From Butyriboletus loyo (lineage: Eukaryota > Basidiomycota > Agaricomycetes > Boletales > Boletaceae): DNA of 64,000 nt. The translations under genes were made by a program, and so were the position numbers. Where the stretch lies: the NCBI GenBank assembly GCA_038093515.1, contig JBBPSI010000068.1:1-64000 (forward strand). Reading direction: 5' to 3'. The notes below the pieces were generated by a model that was given only the letters and a program-made list of their open reading frames with translations, was not told where the DNA came from and made no database searches. Below are positions 33,030 to 44,975 of this stretch, one piece after another. Each line of letters begins with the position of its first letter. Position 1 is the stretch's first letter.

Positions 33030-35165
33030 TCAATCACATAATTTATTCCAGTAGTCTACACCGGAGGATCAAAAAGACAGTACGACAGAGATGAACATAA
33101 AGAGCCTACCAGGGATGACCTTGCTTTCCTGCGCAGCCGCAACAGCAGGCGCCTCTGCCATGACGACAGCAAATCCACTGGTCAAGCCAAAAGTCAATCA
33201 CAAACTACCGTCCAGAGCCACAGATACGCACGTGTTGAGATGAAAATCAATGTGGCTAGTACCAAGTCTTCCGTGAACATCTGCGGGCCTGGATTATGCG
33301 AAATCGACGTACCAGTGGAGGAGCCATGGTCCAGCGTTGTCCGTCGTAAAGCGCACTGTGACATTGTCGTTGATCGCTTGCGTCCCTAAAGGTATGGTGT
33401 CCCTCCTGACGGGGTTCACAAAGTTATAGGTGCTGCTTCCAGGAGTTCTAATGACATCAAACGCGTGCTACAAAGGGTCATCAACTCGGTCTCGTGCATG
33501 CAAAGGGTATCCAGAAGTACATACACCATGGAGATGAACTGGGTGCTGTCAAACCAATCCATGTGAACGATGTGCCGAGAAGTCGCAACCAGACTTACCG
33601 GTCCACCAATTGCACCACCTGGCGAAAGTTCCGTCGCAGGCATGCTGATTTCGATGACTTTATTCGGGGGAAGTACATAGACACTGCCGTTTGGGAGTAG
33701 CTGGGATGGCTGTCGAGCGCCGTTTAGAACCTGTAACAGTACAGGCATTGGTGGAGGGTAAAACGAGACGCCATTGATCGTATATGCGGTTCCTGTGAAT
33801 CCGGGAACCAAATTGATGTTCACGTCTGCCATGCCTGGTTCTGGAACACCCGGTGCGCCAGGGGAGATCAACGGATGCGCGTTACTCTCCTTGAATGGGA
33901 GCACGTATGGTCCATGTTCGGTCGTGGGATCTGCTTCTGGAGCACCTGCGTACCTCAAGATGGCGGAGCTTTGCCCACCATCAAACGACTGGCCCGGTAG
34001 GTTAGATAGCGCACGAATCCAATAGTTGCCCACGGTCTGGTTGGCAGTTACCACAACGGAATACCGTTGGCCGGCATGCACGGCTAATGAGTCAACGACC
34101 AAGGGCTCCGTCTCAATGCCGTCCGTCTCAATGATTGTCATTGGGTGTCCATCGAGCGTGAAATTGAACCACGGATCACAGGATGCCCCCACAATACGGA
34201 AGCGATAACGTTTTCCCTGCTCGACATCGATGACAGCGAGTGGTGATAGCGGTCCACCCGTGTACCGCCCAAGTCCATTGATCAGTGTCGAATCCGCAAA
34301 AAACGGAGGTTGCACCTGGGCCGCAGGTTTATGATACCTACATATGCACCATTGAGCACTTATCGCGAGAAAGCATTGCATCACACAGACCAGTCAGAAA
34401 GCGTGATCACCGTATTCGCTAATCGACATCGATTTAAAACATCTTGACCACAAACTTGAAATGGAGCACGCACCATCATCCACATCATACAAATCTTTAT
34501 GTGGGTCGTCTGGATCATATATGACCAGCGGTCCTCTGAGCCCATCACAATACTGAGTCGACAGGTGGGAATGGTACCAGTATGTACCGGTCTGGTCCGA
34601 TGCATTAAACTGATGCAAAAAACTGTTGTTTGGTTTTATGGGGCACTGAGTAACCTCCGAAGCGCCGTCGGCCCAGTTCGATTGTATCTGGAATATACCA
34701 TGCCAGTGCTGCGGTCCACTCAGTATCTAAACATACTGAAAACGATCGGTCACACTAACCACAGTCGTGGAAGTGTTCATTGACGTGTCATTGAGCTGGT
34801 TCACCACGTTGATTTTGAAGTTATCACCCTTCGGCAACAGGAAGAGTCAGAACCCAGTAACTACCGAGTGATGGAAAAACGACCACCTTCTCGGCAGCAA
34901 TGAGCGGTCCTGGGAACGTTCCTTCCGCAAGGACAGTTCTGAGGGACGTCAATCCGATTCCCCGAGCACAATCATTTGACGCCACTCACGATCGGGAGAA
35001 ACCGTCGGGAGCAATGACCTTGTTGACGATGTTCAGCTCCGTTATGGGGCCAAGAATATTGGGTCCGCTCGAGGATGATCTCCGTGAGCTGGCTGTAGCA
35101 AAAACTGGGGCCACAGACAAGCAGAGCAAGGCTAGCACCGGAACATGATAGGATGTAGGTAGCAT
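33030..35165 (-). CDS. Laccase B (multicopper oxidase)
   Basis: ATG 35165 gives a signal peptide ([20 protein letters not shown]). Copper motifs are intact after splicing: [34 protein letters not shown] (rebuilt across two introns); [18 protein letters not shown]. The T1 axial residue is Phe. The central exon (about 33600-34340) encodes VNGLGRY-type, [22 protein letters not shown] and [12 protein letters not shown] segments. The protein ends [14 protein letters not shown] with TGA at 33030-33032. It is a tandem duplicate of laccase C at about 90% nucleotide identity by eye. The intron interrupting SDWYH uses GTCTGT as donor where laccase C has GTATGT, so splicing here may be less efficient. 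N-glycosylation sequons are frequent, in keeping with secretion. Confidence 0.92.
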
Positions 35166-36950
35166 GGTGGCGACTCCCGACGATCCACTCTAGCTAAGCC
35201 GGGGAGGGTTGGTAGGTCGAGCTTGCAGTCCCCGTCTTTTAACGTGTAGCGATGAAAATGCGCCATCTATTTTTACTCCGTTTATGTTTTGAGCGCGTTA
35301 CCTGATGGGCCCTAAGATAATGCATTTCGCTTTCGGTCTTTGAGTGCACTAGTCGCGCTGACCCTGAGCCTTTGGCGAAGTACTTCTTAAAGTCCGGCAT
35401 TGTTGCCTTTTTCGTCACAATTGAGCAAGCTGCGCACTCGACAAAGTTAGCTGATGAGAAGGTGATGGACCCGAAGAATACGTCATGTTATTAGAATAGC
35501 TTGCCTGACTTTCTCATACGACCTCACATTCCAAGTTAGTCCATGAGCAGACTGCCATAACACAGGGGGAATGGTATTACATAATCTGCAAAGGCATAGC
35601 GTAACGTTATCGCTTGACTGCTCTACCGCAGGTTAGTTTTGATTTGACGATGGGTCGGCTACGTTTTGTAGTTCATCTGGGTATGCGATTTATCGAGCGT
35701 GGTTTGATGGCAAGGAACGCGGGGTGGATACCGATCCGCTCACGGATTTTCTCTGCAAAGATGTCGAGCCCCGGGTTTGGCCATGTTTGCAGATGCTAGG
35801 CTAATTCGGCTTATGGTCCCGTATCTCCTATATCAGTGAAACGGTTATTGATCGGAACCACCGGTTAGCACTCTGTAGCACTCGGCTGCACTCGGTTAGC
35901 ACCGGAAACCAGCAACTGTTTTACTGATGAGTGACTGTCAATAGCACCAGTCAATAATTTGGTTGGCTCCTACAAGATAAGACACTTGACTCACCCAAGA
36001 TAATGCCAACGATGCGAATAGCTACAGCCCGTTGGAGAACATTACCTACATATATAGCTTCTAAAATTAGAGTCCTCCGGAGCTTGAATCTGAAAAAAAA
36101 AAGACTGGCAGGAATTATGTGCGCCTCGCTCTAGTTCGGGAGGTTATTTGTGTGTCATCGTATCGTTTCTGAAATGAGTGTCGTCTAGACGTTATATTGA
36201 GGAGCCCTCGGCCGGGGAGTGATTTGCGCCCAGTTCCGGTTCGGGCGGTTATTCGGTTCCCCAGTATCAATCGCTTCCAAAATTAGAGCCATTCGGAGTT
36301 TGAATCGGAGTACCCGAGGTCGTTTCCCAAGCGCTGCCCAGCGGAGACCTGCCAAGCTTCTGTTGTCCGATATCAATTGTCGAGATAGTACGGGTCCCTT
36401 ACATGGCCTCAGACAAGTTCGCTGACCAGAGTCTACGGTAGAGTCCACCCAGTTCAACGCCTTGTATAGATGCATTGATGACCTTGCTATGATACCGTCC
36501 GACCGAATCAGGAAAAGGACGTGTTTACGCGTTCTTTATGACTCATGATAAGTTGAATGGCTCTTCCAGGATCACTTTCTCCCAATCCACCTCAGGTTTT
36601 GGAAGGCTTGGTCGACATCCCCCTGGCCTGACATCTCACCCCGAGTCTCTCCGTAAAGTATGCGAGGTCACAGTATCAAGCTTCAAGCCTTCAAAGTCAA
36701 CCCTGGGCCACATGTTGAACTGTGTAGGTTTCACCCGAACACGTGTATGTATGTACATTCTCTTGTGCATAACAACATCCTTGTAAGTTTACAGCTTATC
36801 CGTGCCTTCATGCGAAATGGGGCATATATGCTACACTGCTGACACAACACAGAAAGGCGAAATGCCCATAATCTCGTTGTCTAGCTTGAAACAGAATGAC
36901 AACGAGACCAAGGGACATGAACTACGTACAGTGTCATAACGCCAAATCGG
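35166..36950. other. Intergenic between the two laccase duplication blocks
   Basis: Beyond the laccase B promoter, no gene is supported. Diverged direct repeats occur at about 36060-36110 and 36270-36320 (sharing 'aaaattagag' and 'cggag.ttgaatc'), each preceded by a related 'gttcggg.ggttatt' segment. At 35871-35900 a cluster of 'gcactcgg' motifs includes a 15-bp exact match to the hairpin at 57.5 kb. Confidence 0.5.
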
Positions 36951-36957
36951 GATGGTT

Positions 36958-37330
36958 TCAGTCGGAGATGGCACAAGTGTTCCACCGGAAATTTGGGGCC
37001 ACTACAACGTTCTGTGGTGGGCTAGGTTTGGGCCAGATAGTCTCTACCCAACCATTGTGCTGTTTTTCATCGAGTTCAAAAAGCCTGACGTTCAATGACC
37101 TCATCGTACGACCGTGGGCTCTGACGTGTTCGCGGACGCCAAGCGGGGGAATATCTGGCCGATTCCCAGGGATTGTAGCAGGGATGTCCAGCTCGTTGTG
37201 GTCGATATGATCGTCGGGCCAGAGGTTGACCAGGCTGCATCTCCAAGCTTGTACAAACTCAGAAGTCTGAATCGGTTGAACGAAAGCCTGGATTCTGGAA
37301 CCGACATGGTACTTTGCAATGCAAGTCAAC
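36958..37330 (-). pseudogene. Truncated duplicate of the Zn2Cys6 gene 5' exon
   Basis: The minus-strand frame reads DDHIDHNELDIPATI...FELDEKQHNGWVETIW, matching DDHGDRDEPDIPAAI...FELDEKQHNGSVETI at the start of the gene at 28.3-31.9 kb. The nucleotide match continues past the start codon on one side ('gcttgtacaaactcag') and stops before the Zn2Cys6 cysteines on the other. It therefore lacks the DNA-binding domain and everything after it. Its position relative to laccase C equals that of the intact gene relative to laccase B, so it came along as a passenger in the block duplication. Confidence 0.8.
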
Positions 37331-37601
37331 GATGACCCAACGACGTCGTTATTGCTCCACTGAGCACTTTCGACTGCGGCATCAACTGGGAAAACAAGCT
37401 CGGACTTGCACACAGGCAGACCATGAGCGGGCAAGGCAGCTCGATCAATGCGCTGATGACCATAGTTTGAATAACAAGCAGATAGCACGAGTCCATCTGA
37501 TAAGTCTCGTCACAGTGATATAAATATTAATGAGCGTAGTATGTGAGACCGGACAAGGTCAAACAGGTTTAACGTCCGTCGGCCCGATAACGAGCCCAAC
37601 C

Positions 37602-39747
37602 TCAATCACATAGATGATACCAGTAGTCTACGCCCGAGGATCAAAAGGACAATACAAGAGAAACGAATACAAAGAGCTTACCAGGGATGACCTTGCTTTC
37701 CTGCGCAGCCGCAACAGCAGGCGCTTCTGCCATGACGACAGCAAATCCACTGGTCAAGCCAAAAGTCAATCACAAAACCATCCCCAGGTGCAGAGCCACA
37801 GATACGCACAGGTTGAGATGAAAGTCGATGTGACTATATAATACCAAGTCCTCCATGAACATCTGCAAGTCTAGATCGTGTGAAACCGACGTACCAGTGG
37901 AGGAGCCATGGTCCAGCGTTGTCCGTCTTGAAGCGCAATGTCATATTGTCGTTGTTCGCCTGCGTCCCTAAAGATACGGTGTCCCTCCTGACGGGGTTCA
38001 CAAAGTTATAGGTGCTGCTTCCAGGAGCTCTAACAACATCAAACGCGTGCTACAATGGGTCATCAATTCGGTCCCGTGCGTGCAAAGGGTATCCAGAAGC
38101 ACATACACCATGGAGATGAATTGGATGCTGTCAAACCAATCTATGTGAACGACATACGGAAAAGTCACGACCAAACTCACCGGTCCACCAACTGCACCAT
38201 TCGTCGAAAGGTCCGTCGCAGGCACGCTGATTTCGATGACTTTATTCGGGGGAAGTACATAGACGCTGCCATTTGGGAGTAGCTGGGACGGCTGTTGAGC
38301 GCCGTTTAGAACCTGCAACAGTACAGGCATTGGCGGAGGGGAAAACGAGACGCCATTGAGCATGAAGTTGGTTCCTGTGAATCCGGGAACCAGATTGATG
38401 TTCACGTCTGCCTTGCCTGGTTCCGGAACGCCCGGCGCGCCAGGGGAGACCAACGGACGCGCGTTACTCTCCTTGAATGGGAGCACGTATGGTCCATGTT
38501 CGGTCGTGGGATCTGCTTCTGGAGCACCTGCGTACCTCAAGATGGCGGAGCTTTGCCCACCATCAAACGTCTGGCCCGGGTGGTTAGATAGTGCACGAAT
38601 CCAATAGTTTCCCACGGTCTGGTTGGCAGTTACCACAACGGAATACCGTTGGCTGGCGAACACGGCCAACGAGTCAACGACCAAGGGCTCCGTCTCAATG
38701 CCGTCCGTCTCAATGACTGTCATTGGGTGTCCATCGAGCGTGAAATTGAACCACGGATCACAGGATGCCCCCACAATACGGAAGCGATAGCGTTTTCCCT
38801 GCTCGACATTGATGACAGCGAGCGGTGATAGCGGTCCGCCCGTATACCGCCCAAGTCCATTGATCAGCGTCGAATCCGGATTAAACGGAATCGCCACTTG
38901 CTGGGCAGGTATATGATACCTGCATATGCATTATTGAGCACCTATAACGAGAAGGCATTGCATCACACATACCAATCAGAAAGCGTGATCACCGTATTCG
39001 CTAATCATTCGGAATTAAGAACACCTTGACCAAAACCTGAAACCGATGCACGCACCATCATCCACATCATACAGGCCTTTATGTGGGTCCTCTGGATCAT
39101 ATATGACCAGCGGTCCCCTGAGTCCATCACAGTACTGAGTCGACAGGTGGGAATGGTACCAGTATGTACCAGCCTGGTTCCGTGCATTAAACTGATGCAA
39201 AAAACTGTTGTTTGGTTTTATGGGGCACTGAGTAACCTCCGAAGCGCCGTCAGCCCAGTTTGATTCCATCTGGAATATACCATGCCAGTGCTGCGGTCCA
39301 TTCAGTATCCAAGCGTACTGAAAACGATCGGTCACACTAACCACAGCCGTGGAAGTATTCATTGACGTATCATTGAGGTGGTTCACCACGTTGATTTTGA
39401 AGTCATCACCCTTTGGAAACAGGAAGAGTCAGAACCCAGTAACTACCGAGTGATGGAGAAACCTCTACCTTCTCGGCGGCAATGAGCGGTCCTGGGAACG
39501 TTCCTTCCGCAAGTACAGTTCTGAGGGACGTCAATCCGATTCTCTGAGTACAATCATTTGACGCCACTCACGATCGGGAGAAACCGTCGGGAGCAATGAC
39601 CTTGTTGACGATATTCAGCTCCGTTATGGGGCCGAGAATGTTGGGTCCGCTCGAGGGCCCTCTCTGTGAGCCAGGTGTAGCATAAACTGGAGCCACAGAC
39701 AAGCAGAACAAGGCTAGCATTGGAACATGGTAAGATTTAGGTAGCAT
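37602..39747 (-). CDS. Laccase C (multicopper oxidase), tandem copy of laccase B
   Basis: ATG 39747 (MLPKSYHVP) gives a signal peptide as in laccase B. Copper motifs after splicing are [34 protein letters not shown] and [18 protein letters not shown], with Phe at the T1 axial position. The large central exon (about 38180-38900) is almost collinear with that of laccase B, with substitutions such as [13 protein letters not shown] for [13 protein letters not shown]. The protein ends [11 protein letters not shown] at 37602-37604. I see no stop or frameshift in the exons traced, so both copies look functional. The promoter regions also share several hundred bases. Confidence 0.92.
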
Positions 39748-40352
39748 GGTAGCGATCCCCGGCGAGCAACCCTCCCTGAGCTGTAAAGGAGTCGTAGAGA
39801 GAATGAAATAAACTCACACCGCCGATACTAATGGCCCTTTTAACCTCTCCTCTATCTGATCCAATCTAATAACTGAGCGCGGAGAGAAAAATATCGGAGC
39901 CTTACGGTTCTGCTTTGCCCGCGTATCCTGCGCGCATCGGCTGCGCAGTAATGTCGCAAAGCATGCGGCTTGTCTGATGGCCGCAGTCCTAGAGAAGTAG
40001 GAGTCGCTGGAACCTGAAACTGTCGCCCGACAAAATCCTCGGAGTTTCAGTGTGCATAACGCTCAAACATCAAGAGCTCGGAACATTCAGGAAGAGGAGC
40101 GGCTGGAATGTGAAAATGTCGTCCAACAAAATCCTCAGAGTTTCAGTGTACACAATACTCCTGAATATTCAATTAACAAAGTGATTGCACTGTGCTTATG
40201 GACCGCTGTATTTCATCAAGTCGCAATCTATAACTAAATATATCGTGTGACAAACTGACACAAAACATGGCTTGGGTCACTTACTATGGAGCCTTCCTCA
40301 CATGCGTGCCGGGACAAACGACGGCAGCATCCAAAAGGATCCCATCTATAGT
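39748..40352. other. Intergenic upstream of laccase C
   Basis: Promoter of laccase C and 3' flank of the M28 protease. It contains two copies of a 'tcgcccgacaaaatcctcggagtttcagtg'-like stretch near 40023 and 40108 (about 30 bp, diverged). No gene is seen. Confidence 0.5.
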
Positions 40353-43300
40353 TTAGACGGCAGTCTCACCACGGACACATCCAAGTAGCATGGCATCTAC
40401 GGTTCCGCCCGTTTTCTCTTCAATCCATGCATCAAACGCTTTGAAAAGTTTCATGGCAGGACTTCCATCAGATTCTGCCCTCTTTCCTGGCCACATCCGC
40501 TTCTCTTGGATGCCGATGAAATCGATCTTGAGCGCGGCGTCCATGTCAGTGGTAACACTCTCCTCGTCACTTACCGGAGGATGCTTGATGGTCATCGTTA
40601 CCGTCCATGTATCCGTCCCGTAAAAGGATGCTTCTTTGATGTGGTGGCGTGCGAACTCGTTCGGAGGATTGTTGTCCAATGTCCACTCAAGCACGTAAGC
40701 GTCGAAGGCGATGACTAGGGGCGCGACGGAATGTCAACGGGTGCCTGGCCTGGAACAGATGTGGGTCTCACCGGTCCATATGATCCCAGGATGGTCAATC
40801 TTGAGAGTGAGCTTCCTTGTGCCTGCCCGCTTATCAATGGTATCATTCACGGCGGTAACGCTGAAACGTTCCTCCGGAGGCCAAGGAGCGACATAAGTAG
40901 GGTCCAGTGGGAGATCAATCTTGAACGGAGAAAGGAACTGTATCACACGGGGAGTCGGTTGCGGTTACATGACGAAAATAATGATTAGCACCAAGAGGAA
41001 AAACACTGAGCCGGTGAAGCACGCACAGCTGAGAACGGATAGAGTGTATCCCAGTCATTGTTGTAATCGTCCATGACGATTGCCTTTGGTGTAACACTGT
41101 CCTCGCCGAATTTGTCTGCGATATCGTGAACTAGCTCATCAAATCCTGGAGCACCATCGGCGGCTGCGATGTGCAGATGTTGTTCTTGAGTAACTAACTG
41201 TGGATGTAGACAAATTGTCAGTAGAGGTAAAATGTGTATACATGCGGATCGGAAGGATCAGTATGTTACTTGAATGAAAAAGACACGGGTGTGATAGCAA
41301 CCAATGTTGATTGTGGCACTCGAAAGATCCATGGGGAGTGCACCAATGAACCAGAACCCACCCCTGTGAACAGGGTACAGCCCCCCCCACACGGGGAGGC
41401 CAAGACACGCCCACACAACAGCAAAGGAAAATCGGCTTACGTCTTCCATATGAATCACAAACAATCTCTTTTGATGTTTCTCGTCAAACGACGCCTGGTT
41501 GTAAAAGAACGCCATGACCACTCCAAGTGCCACTATTGCGAGGATCAACGCATGCCGGAGCGTGGCTGACCCAAACCGATGTGCAAACGGAACACTGAAT
41601 GAAATCATAACCGCGCCGAGGACAGTGACTATGGATGCGATGATGAACTCGCCAGGCGCGTCTCCACCAATGCGACCTGTCTGCGATTCACAAATCAACA
41701 TGACCAAGGACCATGCAAAGTGGGATAGAACCATACCAAGGGTACGAAAACCACCAGTGTTGAAGACAAAAGCTGCATGCCCGTTGCGAGCGGGATGACC
41801 ATCGCGATAGCATATATCCAAAGCGACACATCTGACTGTGTTGTGCCATCAAGCACTCGCTTTTCGGTTGTTGTTTTATGTGTGCCATTCTCCTTGGGTG
41901 CACGCTTCGTAGCTGGTGTTTGTCGGGTCCGTGCCACGAGCGCATCGACGCCAAGAGCCGCAAACATGCCTGTCGCGCCAAGGAAAAGAGCGGCACTGGA
42001 ACCAACATTGAAAAGTTGAGCCACCGCGGCCAGCCCAGACTGAAAGAGTAACAACGCCGCCAACAAGGGTCTTTCGAGCGTTTGGCTGGAACCGGTCTTG
42101 CTGAATGGTAGTTGACTGATCAATGCGCCTGTTCAACGCCAAGTCCGAAAATGTCCCAAACGCAGCTGCAACTTGAACCACATACCAACGATTGCTGCAG
42201 GACCGTACAAAATCACTGGAAAGTATTCTGCCCTGAACCAGCTCATACCCTTGTGAAGGATATTGGTCATGACAAACGCTACCCCGTTTGCCCCGATCAA
42301 AGCACCGACAAATGCAGAGACCACCGCCCCCAAAGCCGTCCATACCCGCTTAACCCCGGTTGCCCGAACGAGATAGAAGGAGGCGACGAATAGTGACACG
42401 TACATGATCTTCGCCGTCGTAAATGAATATACTAGGAAAAGGCCAAAATAGTAGAAGAAGACGGTTCGTGGGCGGGCGAAGCCGTGTTCAAGGCGTGGGA
42501 TTGGCGATGCGTCAGAAGATAGGAAGCGTAGGAGTGCAAGCGAATTTTCGGCCATGTGTTGAGCAACGCCAGGTTGTATGTTTTCGACCAAGTCCTGGAG
42601 ACATGTTTGAGATGTTGGCAACAAGAAACACCAGAAGAATTATACCCCGCGCATGTGGTACATGTAGCTGTTTCCGACGACGGCCATCTACACCGTCAAA
42701 ATTAGTTGAGAATGTTGGATGCGGCGACATAACATGTCAACTTACATCTAATCCGGGGACATTCAAGTAATACTCAAATTGTCTGAAGTCGGTACTATCC
42801 AGACATCTCATTTAGAAAGCACGCATTGAACGTCGACGTCCAAATCACATACTCAGATAGCAGGATTCCTGAACTGAAAATCTCATTCGCATATATCGAC
42901 CCGTAGGGTCTAGGCCATGCAAAGCAGAATTAGTATGGACAATTTACTTGGCACGTTGTAACGCACCTAGGTACATGAGAGTATGCTTCAATCATTTCCT
43001 CTGATGTGGCTTGAAAGAGTAGTTCAGGGCCAGTGGTGCCAGCGGCTAACCCATTCGAATCAGTATGGTGCTGTGCCAACATATCAGAGTATGCGGGCAC
43101 CTTCCAGGTTTACCACCGCCCTCACGCTAGCAAAGGCCACTCTCAGAAAATGCCCGTAGTAGTAAGTACTTTGAGAGAGACTGACGTGGAGGCAATGGGA
43201 TGCTGCGTTGAGAACAAATGGGAGCCGTCTTGCAAAGATTCTTCCGCGTTGTTGAACACTGTTGGACATTATATCTTTGAATGAAATGGGGGATAATTGT

Positions 43301-44118
43301 TTCAAACACGCACGAAATATGACCGAGTAAGTTGGCTCCCATCCTTTCGTTTCCACTAGGACTCTTGCACACTCGAGCATTACTCCCACAGCAAGCGCGT
43401 CGTCGGCAGCCCCCGGACTCGGAAGTGTACTGTCGAGATGTGAATTAATGAGTACGGCGGAAGCCTTACCGCGCTCGGTGCCGTCTGATATACGGACGAT
43501 GATGTTCGAGAGATTGACGTAGGTTTTATAAAGTCGTGCGTTCATCATGTCAAACCTGTAGGGATGCACAGCCGGATTGAGAAGACAAGACAAAGACACA
43601 ATTAATTCCGTCCGGACCCACCGATGACTTCCACTCCCTTCCTGCCTCCAAACCTCGCACTCGAGCTTCCGACCGTTCTCCTTGTTCACGACCTCCTCGC
43701 ATAATCGCTTGATCTCCTCTGCCTTGCGAACCATCCATGCATCCGCTTCTGCATGTTCCCGCGTACCGGGAGTGCGGTACCCAATGTCTTCCGAAAGGTA
43801 CTTGGCGTAAGATAGAATGGTGGCTTCGGAAGGATGAGGTAGGCCTGTTTGTAGGTTATATCTGGAGAAGTTACATGGTCATATACATGAGCGGGGTGTA
43901 TTATCGACGTAGGACTTACTGGTGCACATGAGGTGTCGGCAAGGCTAGTCAGGAACAAGACATATTAGCAATGTCAATTCAAGGTCTTTGCACCGTGACG
44001 CAAGCGACTCACTAAATTGTTCGTTCACCGTATAAAATAGCAAACCCAAGAAAAGCGGCGCAAGCGCCAACATCGAACGTATTGGCCCCCATCCCTGGGC
44101 GACCTTACTAGAGCTCAT
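40353..44118 (-). CDS. M28-family vacuolar membrane protease
   Basis: Zn-dependent M28 peptidase with a C-terminal multi-span membrane domain, as in fungal vacuolar Pff1 and the animal ER enzyme ERMP1. ATG 44118 gives MSSSKVAQGW followed by a membrane anchor (SMLALAPLFLGLLFYTVNEQF). The catalytic domain shows the metal signature INSHLDSTLPSPGAADDALAVGVMLECA (His, Asp, bridging Asp) and FNNAEESLQDGSHLFS (Glu-Glu). After VNLEGAGTTGPE, at least eight hydrophobic helices span 42600-41260 (VFFYYFGLFLVYSFTTAKIM, FLGATGMFAALGVDALV, LWIYAIAMVIPLATG). A lumenal C-terminal domain follows (FSVTAVNDTIDKRAGTRKL, TWTVTMTIKHPPVS), ending LLGCVRGETAV. About twelve exons. Confidence 0.88.
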
Positions 44119-44975
44119 CTGAGTACAGCCTGGAGACTGCGTTGTGACCTGTGGATGCTCGCCTGAACGCCTAGAGATTGATGACAGTAAAAGTGAGCAC
44201 AGAGCGAGCAGCGGCTGTGACAATTTGTCACACGACTTTAACAACTGGTTGGTCAAGAAGAAAGGCCGAGGAAGACATGAGCAAGTAACTAGTCTTATAC
44301 ATGTTTTTTTTTTCTGGGCGGCCATATCTTTAGTTTCATCATCAACAAACGAGGGAATCAAGTGAGCTTAATCGCCGCCCAGCGCATGACCGAGCCCTTG
44401 CTACTACTAGAACATCCTCCCCTCCAGCCTATTATAGCCGGGCCACTCACTGGTGGTGGTTAGCTCCCACGCCACCTTTAGGGATTGAACCGATGTACTA
44501 CACTATGGTACAAAAGTGTAGCACGTCTGAGTTTAAACACCTAGCCTAGGTCTAAAATAAAAATCACGGTAAGTCGTTTGTGACTCCGGTACAGATAGTG
44601 GTAAGCACAAAAAGTGTAGCGCGTTTATTTAATATTTTGGCCGACCCTACTGTTTCTGCTGCATTGACGGCCCGCGCCACGATGGTCCACCACAATTTTC
44701 GACTTTGGTAATAATTTCCTGGCCATCACGTGTCACTCGAATGGTCCATCGGTCGCGGCCGTTGCATCGGAACTCTGGGTATGACGAATCTGCCGCTGAT
44801 GGTCGAAAGCTCGACTTTGTGGATCGTACTACAAAAGTACTCCCGAACGACAGGGCTGTGCTAAGGCTACAAAGGTGACTGAGTGGCGATTTATGCGGGG
44901 ATAACTACCATACATCTCAACATAATTTAGTTGCTGTTGCTCGAGTAGCGTTCGTACCGTCGTATCCTAGATCTT
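44119..44975. other. Intergenic between the M28 protease and Hsp78
   Basis: Both neighbours are on the minus strand, so this holds the protease promoter and the Hsp78 3' end. A tRNA-like B-box was examined and rejected. No gene is seen. Confidence 0.5.

Noticed and set aside
35449..35475. CTGATGAG sequence resembling a hammerhead core
   Set aside because: No stem II followed by CGAAA and no pairing stem I or III flank it.
44481..44491. B-box-like sequence (GGTTCAATCCC on the minus strand) suggesting a tRNA
   Set aside because: The T-stem does not pair fully and there is no D-arm, anticodon arm or acceptor stem at the right distance.
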